The notes under the pieces are model-generated. The model was not told the origin of the DNA. It saw only the letters and a list, made by a program, of their open reading frames with translations, and made no database searches. From the NCBI RefSeq assembly GCF_000296815.2, contig NZ_CAIT01000006.1, positions 1,494,777 through 1,558,776 on the forward strand: 64,000 nt of DNA, given 5' to 3'. This DNA is from Fibrisoma limi BUZ 3 (GTDB lineage Bacteria; Bacteroidota; Bacteroidia; Cytophagales; Spirosomataceae). Made by a program: the position numbers and the translations under genes. Position 1 is the stretch's first letter, and each line of letters starts with the position of its first letter. Positions 15,886 to 25,514 of the stretch are shown here, piece after piece.

Positions 15886-16734
15886 TTAGACGTTGGTTCG
15901 GGCGGCTTCCCAACCAATCAGGGCATTCTTGCGGGTATTGCCCCAACGATAACCGCCAAACAGGCCCGTCTTCCGGATCACCCGATGGCAAGGAATCAGG
16001 TACGCCACCGGATTGCTGCCAATGGCTGTCCCTACCGCCCGCGAAGCCGACGGCATACCAATCGCCCCGGCAATCTGGTCATAACTGGCCAGCCGCCCCT
16101 CCGGTATGCGCAGTAACGCTTCCCATACTTTTAACTGGAACGGTGACCCTTTCACCAAAACACTCAACGGCTGCATCAGGGTATCTGACTCGGCCAATGT
16201 CGGGAAAATCCGATCTGATAGAAATTTCAGTGAGTCAGCATCGTGCCGGAGTTCAACGCCGGGCCATTCGGCCGTCAGGATCGCTTCCGGATCATCATCT
16301 TCGTCGACAAACTGAAGCTGGCAGATTTTACCGTTGATGGTACCAAGCACATACGTACCGAACGGGCTGTCGAATACGCCGTAGGTCAGTACGAGTCCTG
16401 TACCCAGTTGCTTGAACTGACCAGGGGTTACGCCCTCGATGGTAACGAAGAGGTCGTGCAGCCGACCCGTTCCCGACAAGCCTGCTTCATAGGCAGCTTC
16501 GGCCAGAGGTGCCCCATTTCGAAGCTGTTGTTTGGCGTGTTCGAGGGTTAGGTATTGCAGAAATTTTTTGGGACTGATACCCGCCCATTCGGTAAACAGC
16601 CGCTGAAAATGGAACTCACTGATGCTAACCTGATCAGCCAGTTTGGCCAGCGATGGCTGATCACGGAAGTTAGCTGTCAGGTGTTCGATGGCGTGGGCAA
16701 TCTGCTGGTAGGTGTACGTTGTTGAGGTTGTCAT
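15886..16734 (-). CDS. AraC-type HTH plus O6-methylguanine-DNA methyltransferase (Ada-like)
   Basis: A 282-aa fusion of an AraC helix-turn-helix domain (about 1-105, SLAKLADQVSISEFHFQRLF) with an O6-alkylguanine-DNA alkyltransferase domain (about 115-275). The acceptor motif PCHRVIR has its Cys near residue 249, and LASYDQIAGAIGMPSASRAVG is the DNA-binding helix region. The protein directly removes alkyl groups from guanine. The N-terminal zinc domain of E. coli Ada, which senses methyl phosphotriesters through its own Cys, is absent, so induction must differ from the classical adaptive response. It is a single gene with its own terminator. Confidence 0.92.
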   Translation of the reverse strand: MTTSTTYTYQQIAHAIEHLTANFRDQPSLAKLADQVSISEFHFQRLFTEWAGISPKKFLQYLTLEHAKQQLRNGAPLAEAAYEAGLSGTGRLHDLFVTIEGVTPGQFKQLGTGLVLTYGVFDSPFGTYVLGTINGKICQLQFVDEDDDPEAILTAEWPGVELRHDADSLKFLSDRIFPTLAESDTLMQPLSVLVKGSPFQLKVWEALLRIPEGRLASYDQIAGAIGMPSASRAVGTAIGSNPVAYLIPCHRVIRKTGLFGGYRWGNTRKNALIGWEAARTNV

Positions 16735-17276
16735 CGTATCCGTTGTTTGACCTGTACAAAGATGCCTTGATTTGCCCGGCCAGGAAACCCGATTCTTGCG
16801 GAGTTGCTAAGCACTCATTACACAAAAAACGCCGGGCAAAACTACCCGACGTTTCCATCCTTATTCAAAACAGCTAAAAATTACTATAGATTTTTCGTGG
16901 TGAGCTTCTGATACAGCCTGTAAAACTACATCAGTTGCGGCCCTACGATCCGATTGAGACAGTATCCAGGCTAGCATGTCCTGGTTAAAAAGTTCGCTAA
17001 AGTATAAAGATCTGAGTTTCCGATAAAATCAATTCTATTGATGGCATATAGATTGATTCAATGATACCCTTGTCTGTACAAATCAAAGCTGTTCTGAGCT
17101 TATTCTATAATCAAGAAAAACCACCTGGCTACGCACATCCGGTAATAAAATCAAGCACAACGCTTCTCGCAACAACGTTGATAATCAATCAATACCGTCT
17201 ATCACAGAAACACGGTTATGGTATTCGCTGACTGATTAAATTAGCATGGAATAACCTAAACATTCCCACAACATCT
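16735..17276. other. 542-bp intergenic region between divergent genes
   Basis: No gene, tRNA or convincing promoter pair is visible. It contains an imperfect hairpin at about 16828-16855 (AAACGCCGGGCA with TACCCGACGTTT) that resembles a terminator without a clear T-run. The rest, including 16990-17270, is AT-rich and carries no readable frame of note. Confidence 0.5.
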
Positions 17277-18446
17277 ATGAAGAACAAAAACAAGGTTCTC
17301 CCGCTTCTTGTCGGCGGTCTGCTGGGTGGTCTGGCCGGTTTTGCATTCATGCGGCTGCTCCTGGCTGCCATTCCTAAAGAGACTGCCCAATTACTGTTCG
17401 GAGCCCCTGCCGGACCGGGTGAGGGAATCGCCAAAGGTATCGTCGGATTAATCGGCGTATGGGGTGGCATTGCCATACACGAACTGGCGCATCTCCTGAC
17501 CGGCTTATCGCTTGGCTTTCGGTTTTACCTGTACGTGGCCGGTTTTCTGGGCGTTCGGCGAAATCCCATCACCGATCGAGTGGAATGGTACGTAAACCGC
17601 GACCCAAACATGTTTGGTGGACTAGCCGGTACGGTCCCGGTCCGACAGGAAAATAACCTGCGGCAGAAACTGGCGGCCGTTTGCGCGGCTGGTCCGCTGG
17701 CCAGCCTGACAACCGGCGCTTTGTCACTGGGACTTTCGTTCTACGTCATCAACCGTTCAGCCCTGGATTCACCACTGACGCGCGTGATGCTGGTGTTTGG
17801 ACTGATATTCGGGCTGATTTCGGTACTGCTTTTTCTGGCCACAACCGTTCCGAGCCGCACGGGGCCATTCTTCACCGACCGGGCTCGTTTTTTCCGGCTA
17901 ATCAGCGGAGGACATGACGCAGAAGTCGAACAGGCGGTTCTGGAACTGATCGCCCATAGTCAGTCCGGCCTACCCTATGCCGATCTGAATCTTGATCAGA
18001 TCAATCTGCTCACCAACGAGCCCGAAGCCTTTTTCCGTTCATACGCGCATGGGCTGGCCTATACCCGACACCTCGACCGCAGTGAATGGGATGCAGCCTT
18101 TGCCCACATTGAAGCTGCCAACGATCTGGCCGACGATCAACCGACAACGTTCAAAAATGAAATCTGGAAAGACCTTGCTTTCGCGCAGGCGTTCATCCGA
18201 AACGACGCCGATGCGGCCCGACAAACCTGGAATCGGATCAATCCGGCTTTCCGACAACAGAAAACAGCCCATCTGTATCTGATACAGGCGGCTATGGCCC
18301 TGGCCGAACGACAACCGGATCAGGCCCGCCAGTTTGTGCAGGAAGGGCTTAAGGTATTACCGGAACAACCGGTTAAAAGCGACGACAAGTTGTATAAGAA
18401 ATTACTGGTTCTGATGCAGGAACGGGTCAATCCGCTGACTGTCTGA
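17277..18446 (+). CDS. M50-like zinc metalloprotease membrane protein
   Basis: A 389-aa membrane protein. The second hydrophobic segment carries HELAH (residues 68-72), the zinc-binding signature of M50 site-2-type proteases, which cut within membranes. Hydrophobic segments lie at about 7-30, 55-80, 135-160 and 165-190; a second metal ligand of the usual LDG type is not obvious, so activity is uncertain. The soluble C-terminal half (about 215-389) is helical and TPR-like (SEWDAAFAHIEAANDLADD, LIQAAMALAERQPDQARQF), perhaps for protein contacts. The 3' end overlaps the convergent membrane protein gene by 45 bp. Confidence 0.75.
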   Translation: MKNKNKVLPLLVGGLLGGLAGFAFMRLLLAAIPKETAQLLFGAPAGPGEGIAKGIVGLIGVWGGIAIHELAHLLTGLSLGFRFYLYVAGFLGVRRNPITDRVEWYVNRDPNMFGGLAGTVPVRQENNLRQKLAAVCAAGPLASLTTGALSLGLSFYVINRSALDSPLTRVMLVFGLIFGLISVLLFLATTVPSRTGPFFTDRARFFRLISGGHDAEVEQAVLELIAHSQSGLPYADLNLDQINLLTNEPEAFFRSYAHGLAYTRHLDRSEWDAAFAHIEAANDLADDQPTTFKNEIWKDLAFAQAFIRNDADAARQTWNRINPAFRQQKTAHLYLIQAAMALAERQPDQARQFVQEGLKVLPEQPVKSDDKLYKKLLVLMQERVNPLTV

Positions 18447-19682
18447 ATCCGGCCCCTGAATACTCTGTAGCGCGATTAGCTGCTCCCAGACCTGCTGTAG
18501 TTTCCGGCTACTATCTATCTGGGGCAGTAGCTGCAAACCAGACGCAACCAGGGTTGCAAGCCAGTATGGCCGCAACCTACGCTGAATGACGGCGGGCTGT
18601 TCGCTACACCACAACAGACCCGCCGTCAGCAGGCAAAACGTACCGGGGGCCATCAGGCGAAGGTTTGGTCCGGCAAAGGGGCTGATGGTTCGTAATACAA
18701 ATAGAACGAGGAGATAAACCATACCGATTACGATGAATAACCGGCTCAGTTCCGACAAGGCTGTAGACTCATCCCGTACCCGCCGAAACTGAATCAGTCC
18801 CACTCCTACCAACCCCGTTTGCAGTACCATACCAACCCAGGCCAGCGTGTTGTCCTGACCAGGAACAAAGTCGCGTAGCAACAGAACTTCATTGAGCAGC
18901 GATTGGATCAGCAGCACGGCCAACGTACCGGCTGGCTCGGTCGGTACGAACCGCTCGCCACCAAACGCTGAGCCCGACCATTGCCTGTTCAGCACGAAAT
19001 AAAACAGCAGTCCGGCGAGGGTAACGAGCGAAATCAGCAACAGGGACGTAGTGGCTGTTCGCTTACCTGATAACCCAACCCAACGCTGCATCTTATCAGG
19101 AAGCAGCCGGTTCGACAGCGCAATCAGAATCATTACTCCAATGACATAACCGCCTACGTAGCGCATCAGGAACAGAGCCGTTGCTACAGCGCAGACGCGT
19201 AAACCCCGTGATACGGTGGGCTGTTGCAAAAGCCTGTGGACTTGCCAGACCCATTCGGCCAGGAGTACTAAAAACACTGTTTCCGACCAGGTATAGCTCG
19301 CAATTCGTACAAACTGACCCAGCCACCAGACCGACAGCACCCAAGCGGCCCGACCGGCCCCCAGCCGATACGTCCATAACCAACCCATGCCGCCAATGGC
19401 CAGTACGTTTACCAGTTTTGACGCTACGAGTACCGATACCCCCGTCAGCCCCGCGACCGCTGCAATCAGGGCTGAATAGCCGATCGGAAACGTACTGTTC
19501 CAGACCAGTCGCCCGTTCTCGGCTATGACGTATCCCTGCCCCGCCAGCAACCTGGCTGCTGCCTGCAAATAATACCCGGAATCAGGACTGGTTAAATAGC
19601 CGGGATTCAGCCGGATCAATAGGGCCAGCAGTGTCGACAGGCTAACGAAACCGACAAGAAGTAACAGTGCAGCGCGGTTCAT
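18402..19682 (-). CDS. Multi-pass membrane protein, glycosyltransferase-like
   Basis: A 426-aa protein with about ten hydrophobic segments. The N-terminal loop after the first segment (RLNPGYLTSPDSGYYLQAAARLLAGQGY) has the Asp-x-x-x-Tyr arrangement seen in lipid-linked sugar transferases of the ArnT/PMT superfamily (GT-C fold), where an acidic residue in this loop is catalytic. I infer a GT-C-like transferase, substrate unknown. Its ATG overlaps the stop of the PorU-like gene by 4 bp, so the two are probably translated together. That suggests a link with surface glycoconjugates to which type IX cargo is attached, which is speculative. Confidence 0.6.
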   Translation of the reverse strand: MNRAALLLLVGFVSLSTLLALLIRLNPGYLTSPDSGYYLQAAARLLAGQGYVIAENGRLVWNSTFPIGYSALIAAVAGLTGVSVLVASKLVNVLAIGGMGWLWTYRLGAGRAAWVLSVWWLGQFVRIASYTWSETVFLVLLAEWVWQVHRLLQQPTVSRGLRVCAVATALFLMRYVGGYVIGVMILIALSNRLLPDKMQRWVGLSGKRTATTSLLLISLVTLAGLLFYFVLNRQWSGSAFGGERFVPTEPAGTLAVLLIQSLLNEVLLLRDFVPGQDNTLAWVGMVLQTGLVGVGLIQFRRVRDESTALSELSRLFIVIGMVYLLVLFVLRTISPFAGPNLRLMAPGTFCLLTAGLLWCSEQPAVIQRRLRPYWLATLVASGLQLLPQIDSSRKLQQVWEQLIALQSIQGPDSDSQRIDPFLHQNQ

Positions 19683-22600
19683 CGGCTCAGGAGTAAACGG
19701 CCCTCAGTAAGCACACCCGTTGCTTTATCCGGAACGTTCTCTCCGCCAAGCCGGTATACGTACAGCCCACCGGGCAAGTCACTACCGGCATCCGACGTTC
19801 CATCCCAGTGCCATTCATTCAGGCCGATGCGGGCCGGATAACGCAGAGTCCGGACAACCCGGCCGCTTAAATCGCTGATTTGAACGAACAGGTCGGCCGG
19901 TGGTACGGTACCGGTCACAACAAACGTAAATCGGGTATCCCGCACAAACGGATTAGGATAGACACTGACATTAGCCAATTCAGGGCTGGTCTTCACCACA
20001 AAATGAATCCGGTACGGTGCTGCACGGTTCCCACTGAGGTCATAGCCAGTGGCCTCGAAGGTATACCGGCCATCGGGTAGCGGCAACGCGGGTTGGTAGG
20101 TAAGTCGAAAGGCGTTGTCAGGTCCGGCAGGTTTCCAGTAAACCATCCCCCTCTGCAAGCTGAGTCGTTCATAAGGACACGGTTCGGCAGCGCAGGGGCG
20201 CTGAAGGTACAGCGCCAGGTCCGTCGTGTCGGCCCGGAGCAGTCGTGGGTTTTCGTCCAGCAGCAGTACGTTAATAACGGGTCGGGGTGATACAATATCA
20301 CCGTCACCAATGCGTCGGCCATCGAACGCAACTTCAATGAGCGGTGGCGTCAGGTCGGCAGGAAACGGCAGACTCGTCAACTTACCGACCGTCGAGGCTT
20401 CCGCTTTATTGTTCGTTTCACTGCCTTCAGCAATCCAGTCGTCGGGGTCGAGCCTGACTTCTACGACCTGTTCGCCCGTAGCCCGGTCGTTGGGCATCCT
20501 CAGTTGTAGCGTATCCGCGTAAAAGGGGGCCGGACGTGTAAATCGTTGCTCCCGGAGTAGTTGTCCGGCTCTGCTGAATCGTCGCACCCGGATGGTCAAC
20601 GGCTGATTCGTTACGCGACCGTAATTAACGATCACCGCTTGCACGATTATCGAATCGGAGCGAACTCTCAACGAATCGCCGTGAGTGTCGGTCAGTTTCA
20701 TGCTCTGGGGTGCAATAGCCAGATCAGGCTTAGTAAATGGAAAAACGCTCACCGCCGGATCGCCCTGAAGCGTGATCTGCTCAGCGGTCGTGATCGCATA
20801 GATGGATGCGTCATCAGCCAGATACCGCCGAATGGCCTCCCGTTGCAGTTGGCCGATAGGCTTAGCTATGTAGCTACTGTCGGTCAGCAAGTGGTATAGC
20901 TGATCGGAATAGCTTTTCAGGGCAAACGGAAATCCGTTGTACGTATGCGCCATGAACAGAATCGCCCCGCGCCCCGGAGTCAGCACCCAGTCCGTTCCGA
21001 ACGTAGGCCGACCAAAATAGAAATTCCCGGCCGCGCAGCCGTTGGCCAGCAAAAACGGGTACCGGCCTTTGTTGCGATACCCCAGCCGGTCATTGCTGGC
21101 AAAGCCGATGTCGAGGTCGGCTACATCGAGACCTGAATGCCCGAACATGGAAATCATGCCAACACCCCGGTTAACCAGTCCGGCAATGTCGACTGTTTCG
21201 GTTGGATTATCGGTCTGTTTGGCAATGGTAGTGACCCGGGCACCCACGTACTGATTTTCTAATACGTTCTTAAAGCCGTCTACAAATAACCGAAACGCCT
21301 GTAGTTCATACGAACTGGCGCCCCCGCTCAGGTGCAGTACGTCCTTTCGCCACAGGGTCGGCTCGACCGTGTTTTCGTGTTCGGTTACCTTGTCCAGATA
21401 GTCAAGTACGTTTTGCGATCGACCGGCGTTCAGGCGACCAACGGCCATAGCGGGTACGTGAGCCGGCTCGCCGTTCAGCCCGGCAACCAGCGCCAGATCA
21501 GACCCCGGCCAGCCCGCACTGGGCACCATATCAAGCAGGGCAGCATTCGGGTTTTTACGAACGCCCTGCGGATCCCGCGACTGCCCGATCAGGAACAGAA
21601 ATTTTGGCCGAGCGTCGCCGGAAGGTAACATGTAATCCGCAAAACGCCGGATCGCCAGCGGGGTCCGTTCGCCATAGCTGAACTGATCAAACAGGGCGTC
21701 GATGTTGACCGTCAGCGTATCATAACCACCACCCGCGTCAGACGCCCGGTAGCGGGCGTAGGCCTTCACGGGGTCGGGTTCATTGCCCGTCGGTTGTCGC
21801 AGCACCGGATGCGTTACGATCAGGAAGTTGTGTTTCGTTGGGTCAATGCGCCGGAACGTAACAGGTTTAATAATCGGGACTGCCAAAGGTTGCGCCGTTG
21901 CCAGCAGTGTTCGGGTGAGCTGGCTGTTACGGACTACACCCCGCCATCGATTGGTGCCAATCTGCCCATCGATCCGTACTACGTTGGCCGGATCGGTGAT
22001 ATCGAACAGTCGGGTAGCCGCGTTGCTATTGGTCAGTTCCAGAAACGAGCGGCCACCGATGTTGGGGCGCAGGTGCAGATATGTTTCCAGCGCCCCGCCG
22101 AGGTCCGTCCGCTGCGGATACCGTAGCGTCAGGTACGACACCGACAACTCGTCACCCTCCCCCGTCGGCACGGCACTCAACGTTACGTTACCCGCTGGAC
22201 TCACGTCAGTGGGTAGTAACTCAGCATCAAAGTGGGTAGTGTTGTAATTCTCAAACACCTGTTCGCCCAGCGTCCGGGGGCTTGTTGTGGATGCTCCGGC
22301 GACATACGCTACCCGATGCGACTGGGCATTACGTCCCACCACCAGGAAACTGAGCTGCGGATTCACACCGGGCATAGTAACCAGGTTCGTCATTGTAAAA
22401 ACCTGCTCGTAGCGCGCACCCGTTTTCACCACCGGGCCGGTCCAGCCTTCGCCCAGGTCGTAACCGGTCAGGATAGCGCCGTTGCTGTAGTCGGCCCCCA
22501 ATGGGTAAATGCTTCCAGCCGGGTAGGTTTGCGTGAGCACGCGCCGTTCTTCCGCCCAATGATACGGCTCAGGCGACAACCCTGCGTAGGTCGTATCGGT

Positions 22601-23071
22601 ATAAGCCGCCATGCGCTTACCAGGTTGCCCATTGAGTCGCCAGGTCAGAAAATACGCTGTGGTATCGCTGTAGAGGCTGTAGTACGGATGCGGCTGGGTG
22701 CCGGGCTGATACAGCAGAGAGTCTGTCGCACCGTCGTTTCCTTGTCCGTAAAATTCCAGGTAGTCCGTGGTGTCAAAGCGTTTGTCGGCCTCACCAACTA
22801 CGGAGATAGCCTGTTCCACGCCCCGGTGAAACAACTGCACGGTGGTCGGGTCAATGGTGGTAACTGGTACGCCCGCTTTTTGCAGATCGGCCGTGGTGAT
22901 GCGATATAGGCCGTTGCGGGCAATGGATAGTTTATAGTACGTCTGCTGGTAGTTGATCCATTGGGTGGCGTCGGGCACGTTGCCGGGAGGCAATGGCTGC
23001 GCCGTCAGACGGCCAACGAAAGCAGTCAGGAGAAAAAGAACGGTATAAGTACGGTGCATACGGAATGACAA
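19679..23071 (-). CDS. C25-family peptidase, PorU-like type IX secretion sortase
   Basis: A 1130-aa secreted protein with a signal peptide (TVLFLLTAFVGRLTAQ). The gingipain-type catalytic pair is present: His in MFGHSG at about 646 and Cys in LLANGCAAG at about 677. The N-terminal third contains YYKLSIARNGLYRITTADL, typical of PorU-family proteins. The end (VYPNPFVRDTRFTFVV, then GLNEWHWDGTSDAGSDLPGGLYVYRL) is a FlgD-like/sorting type domain. PorU removes the sorting domain of T9SS cargo at the outer membrane. As the gene sits outside any T9SS core cluster here, it may be the second paralogue (PorU2 type) rather than the main sortase. Confidence 0.85.
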   Translation of the reverse strand: MSFRMHRTYTVLFLLTAFVGRLTAQPLPPGNVPDATQWINYQQTYYKLSIARNGLYRITTADLQKAGVPVTTIDPTTVQLFHRGVEQAISVVGEADKRFDTTDYLEFYGQGNDGATDSLLYQPGTQPHPYYSLYSDTTAYFLTWRLNGQPGKRMAAYTDTTYAGLSPEPYHWAEERRVLTQTYPAGSIYPLGADYSNGAILTGYDLGEGWTGPVVKTGARYEQVFTMTNLVTMPGVNPQLSFLVVGRNAQSHRVAYVAGASTTSPRTLGEQVFENYNTTHFDAELLPTDVSPAGNVTLSAVPTGEGDELSVSYLTLRYPQRTDLGGALETYLHLRPNIGGRSFLELTNSNAATRLFDITDPANVVRIDGQIGTNRWRGVVRNSQLTRTLLATAQPLAVPIIKPVTFRRIDPTKHNFLIVTHPVLRQPTGNEPDPVKAYARYRASDAGGGYDTLTVNIDALFDQFSYGERTPLAIRRFADYMLPSGDARPKFLFLIGQSRDPQGVRKNPNAALLDMVPSAGWPGSDLALVAGLNGEPAHVPAMAVGRLNAGRSQNVLDYLDKVTEHENTVEPTLWRKDVLHLSGGASSYELQAFRLFVDGFKNVLENQYVGARVTTIAKQTDNPTETVDIAGLVNRGVGMISMFGHSGLDVADLDIGFASNDRLGYRNKGRYPFLLANGCAAGNFYFGRPTFGTDWVLTPGRGAILFMAHTYNGFPFALKSYSDQLYHLLTDSSYIAKPIGQLQREAIRRYLADDASIYAITTAEQITLQGDPAVSVFPFTKPDLAIAPQSMKLTDTHGDSLRVRSDSIIVQAVIVNYGRVTNQPLTIRVRRFSRAGQLLREQRFTRPAPFYADTLQLRMPNDRATGEQVVEVRLDPDDWIAEGSETNNKAEASTVGKLTSLPFPADLTPPLIEVAFDGRRIGDGDIVSPRPVINVLLLDENPRLLRADTTDLALYLQRPCAAEPCPYERLSLQRGMVYWKPAGPDNAFRLTYQPALPLPDGRYTFEATGYDLSGNRAAPYRIHFVVKTSPELANVSVYPNPFVRDTRFTFVVTGTVPPADLFVQISDLSGRVVRTLRYPARIGLNEWHWDGTSDAGSDLPGGLYVYRLGGENVPDKATGVLTEGRLLLSR

Positions 23072-23143
23072 TGGGTGCTAAAGTACACAATTGTCATTCC
23101 GACCACGTTAATTCACCATTAATCAACGAATTGACACATTGCA

Positions 23144-24415
23144 TTACCTTTCGGCCAGCAGAAGATCCAGCCGCCGAATCGACTGGATCATCGAGCGTAC
23201 GGTATGGTAGTTGATCTTCCAGGAATGGCTCATGTGGGTCCAGATCGGTACGCCCTGACGCGTCATCAGCGGCCACCATTCCCCAACGGTGTGGTTCATC
23301 ATCTTGTCGACCACAAAGCGGTGGACGTTGGCATAGGCGTCCCAGTACCGTTCATCGCCGGTGAGTCGGTACGCATCCAGAAACCCGATCAGTACTTCGG
23401 CCTGCTGCCAGAATTCCTTTTCGCGGTCGTACACCGCTCCGCTGTGTGACCCCTCGACGAAAATCCCGCCAAATTCCCAGTCGACACCGTAGTCTATGGC
23501 ATGGGCAAATGACTTTATCAATTGTTCGCGGTACGTATCTTGGGGAATCTCCAGGATGTCGAGGGCGTGCATAAGCAGCCAGGCAAATTCGGCGTTGTGG
23601 CCATAGCTGGTGTTGTCCTCAGCCGCCCGTTTTACCCCATCTTCCGTAAAGCGATCCCAACCCCAGATGATGTCAAACTTGATCTGTGGAGCCACCTGCC
23701 AATCGGCCCAGAACTGAGGCACCCCCGTGCCATATTCCGGGTGCATAATCCGACGGACCAGCAGGTCGATTACCTCCAGCAGCTTTCGACGATGGATTGG
23801 CTGTTGGGTGCACTCGTAGAGTGTCGTGAAGGCTTCCATCAGGTGCATGTGCGCATCGAGCGTCTTGCGGTCGCTCCCGGCTGAGCCTGGCCCCTTCAGC
23901 GTCCAGTCGCGGTGAAACATCTCGAAGTAGCCACCGTGGGCCGAATCGACGGCGTATTTCTGCAACAGATCGAACACCTGCTGGGCGTATGCTGCGCCAC
24001 GAGGGTCGCCCGTAGCCAGGGTATACTCGCTCAGGCAGTAGATGGCAAAACTCTGACCGTACACGATCTTCTCGTCAATCAGCACCTTACCGGCGCGGTT
24101 GGTCATCCAGTAAAATCCGCCGTGTTCGGTGTCCCACATCCGGCTCAGCAGGTAGTCGACACCGTGCCGGGCCAGGTTGGCCAGCTGGCCGTTGCCATAG
24201 CCTGCGCGGTGGGCTGAAGCATAGGTGTAGATGGAACGGGTCTGGGCAATGAGGGACTTTTCGTCTTCACCCGTATCGTTGCCATGCTGATCAAAGTGCG
24301 TAATAAATCCACCGTAGGTCTGGTCAACGGTCCGGGCCGTCCAGAACGGCAGCAATTCTTTGGTCAGGTGCTGGTACAACTCCTGCCGGTAGGTGTGTAG
24401 TTGTTCGGTAGTCAT
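23144..24415 (-). CDS. AGE family epimerase/isomerase
   Basis: A 423-aa alpha/alpha-toroid sugar epimerase of the N-acylglucosamine 2-epimerase family, which also includes cellobiose and mannose epimerases. Recognisable parts are YGGFITHFD near the start, HGGFYWM around residue 100, MHLMEAFTTLYE near 190 and SYGHNAEFAWLL near 260; the catalytic His residues of the family lie in the latter segments and in MSHSWKINYHTVR at the end. Length agrees with the family (about 390-420). The start overlaps the stop of the upstream PfkB kinase by 4 bp (ATGA), so epimerase and kinase act together. Exact sugar unknown. Confidence 0.88.
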   Translation of the reverse strand: MTTEQLHTYRQELYQHLTKELLPFWTARTVDQTYGGFITHFDQHGNDTGEDEKSLIAQTRSIYTYASAHRAGYGNGQLANLARHGVDYLLSRMWDTEHGGFYWMTNRAGKVLIDEKIVYGQSFAIYCLSEYTLATGDPRGAAYAQQVFDLLQKYAVDSAHGGYFEMFHRDWTLKGPGSAGSDRKTLDAHMHLMEAFTTLYECTQQPIHRRKLLEVIDLLVRRIMHPEYGTGVPQFWADWQVAPQIKFDIIWGWDRFTEDGVKRAAEDNTSYGHNAEFAWLLMHALDILEIPQDTYREQLIKSFAHAIDYGVDWEFGGIFVEGSHSGAVYDREKEFWQQAEVLIGFLDAYRLTGDERYWDAYANVHRFVVDKMMNHTVGEWWPLMTRQGVPIWTHMSHSWKINYHTVRSMIQSIRRLDLLLAER

Positions 24416-25419
24416 GCAGAATAAGTACGCTGAAGCGTCAGGATTTCGGCTGGGGTAGCGGTGCCGGTCTGATGCAGTTTCTGGACGGTTACGGCCGCAG
24501 CCAGATTGGCAATTTCGAGTGCCTGGGTGGGTGCGGCTCCGGTGCCGATACTGGCGGCAAACGCAGCCACAACCGTATCGCCGGCTCCGACCGTATCGAG
24601 TTCGCCCGTCAGCGGCAAACCATCGATCCGGTACACATCGAGCCCGTCAAGATAGACGATGCCCTGTTCGCCCCGCGTAATCAGCAGTGGCCCCTGCAGT
24701 TGTCGGCTGAGCAGATTACCGTGCTGTACGCACCAGTTCAGGTCAGGCAGCCCCGGCAGCGAAACGGCCAGAAACCGCGCTAGTTCGGCGGTGTTCACTT
24801 TCAGGATTGCGCCCCGCACCTGACGCCCCACCTGACGCATGTCGGCGACTACCCGTACCTGCGGGAATCGATTGATCAGGTCATTCAGCCGCAACACGCG
24901 CTCTTCGGTCAACAGGGGATTGGGAAACTGCTGATTGATGATCAGTACATCCAACCCCGGCAGCACCTGCTCCAGCCCGCGCAGCAGATCAGCAAACAGC
25001 GGATCAGATAGCTGGTTGTGCGTCCCGAAATCAATGCGGTTCGATTCCCGCCCGCTCTGCATGGGCTTGGTGTAGACGCAGGTATCCCAGCCATCGGTGA
25101 CGGCAACCAGTTGCTGCGTACTTACCCCCTGCAGCTCGAACAGCGAACGCATTTCCCGTCCGTACAGATCATCGCCGATGCAGCCCACTACGCTGATGTT
25201 CCGAATCCCGAGAGCGGTCAGATTCTGAACCACATTACCTGCTGCGCCTAGTGATGCCCTGGGTCGACTTCCCCAGAAAACGGCCTGCCCGGTTTCGAGC
25301 GATCGTTCGCCAGTTTTGGTATCGAGCGAATAATATAGGTCGAGCGCAAAGTCACCGATGACGCCCACGTGCAGGGTCGTCATCCGGTCGAACAGGGCCG
25401 TGATGTCAGAACTTGTCAT
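24412..25419 (-). CDS. PfkB family carbohydrate kinase (heptose kinase-like)
   Basis: A 335-aa ribokinase-fold kinase. I start it at the ATG at 25419 (MTSSDITALFDRM), because the longer frame begins with Arg-rich sequence unlike any PfkB protein. VGVIGDFALDLYY and GAAGNVVQNLTALG near the N terminus and GELDTVGAGDTVVAAFAASIG near the C terminus are family signatures; Asp in GAGD is the catalytic base. The order of motifs resembles the kinase half of HldE (RfaE domain I), which phosphorylates D-glycero-D-manno-heptose 7-phosphate, but the pairing with an AGE epimerase makes a different sugar possible. Confidence 0.85.
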   Translation of the reverse strand: MTSSDITALFDRMTTLHVGVIGDFALDLYYSLDTKTGERSLETGQAVFWGSRPRASLGAAGNVVQNLTALGIRNISVVGCIGDDLYGREMRSLFELQGVSTQQLVAVTDGWDTCVYTKPMQSGRESNRIDFGTHNQLSDPLFADLLRGLEQVLPGLDVLIINQQFPNPLLTEERVLRLNDLINRFPQVRVVADMRQVGRQVRGAILKVNTAELARFLAVSLPGLPDLNWCVQHGNLLSRQLQGPLLITRGEQGIVYLDGLDVYRIDGLPLTGELDTVGAGDTVVAAFAASIGTGAAPTQALEIANLAAAVTVQKLHQTGTATPAEILTLQRTYSA

Positions 25420-25514
25420 AGAAGCGGCTACCCTCAGGCCGTACTTGGGTGAGGATGCTGGCCACAAAAGCGGAATCCGCCCGGGGTTTACTATTGGCCT
25501 GGTGAAGTTGGGGA

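Noticed and set aside
16735-17276. Possible tRNA or small gene in the 542-bp gap
   Set aside because: No cloverleaf arms, no CCA-like end and no frame with a plausible start were found; only one imperfect hairpin is present.
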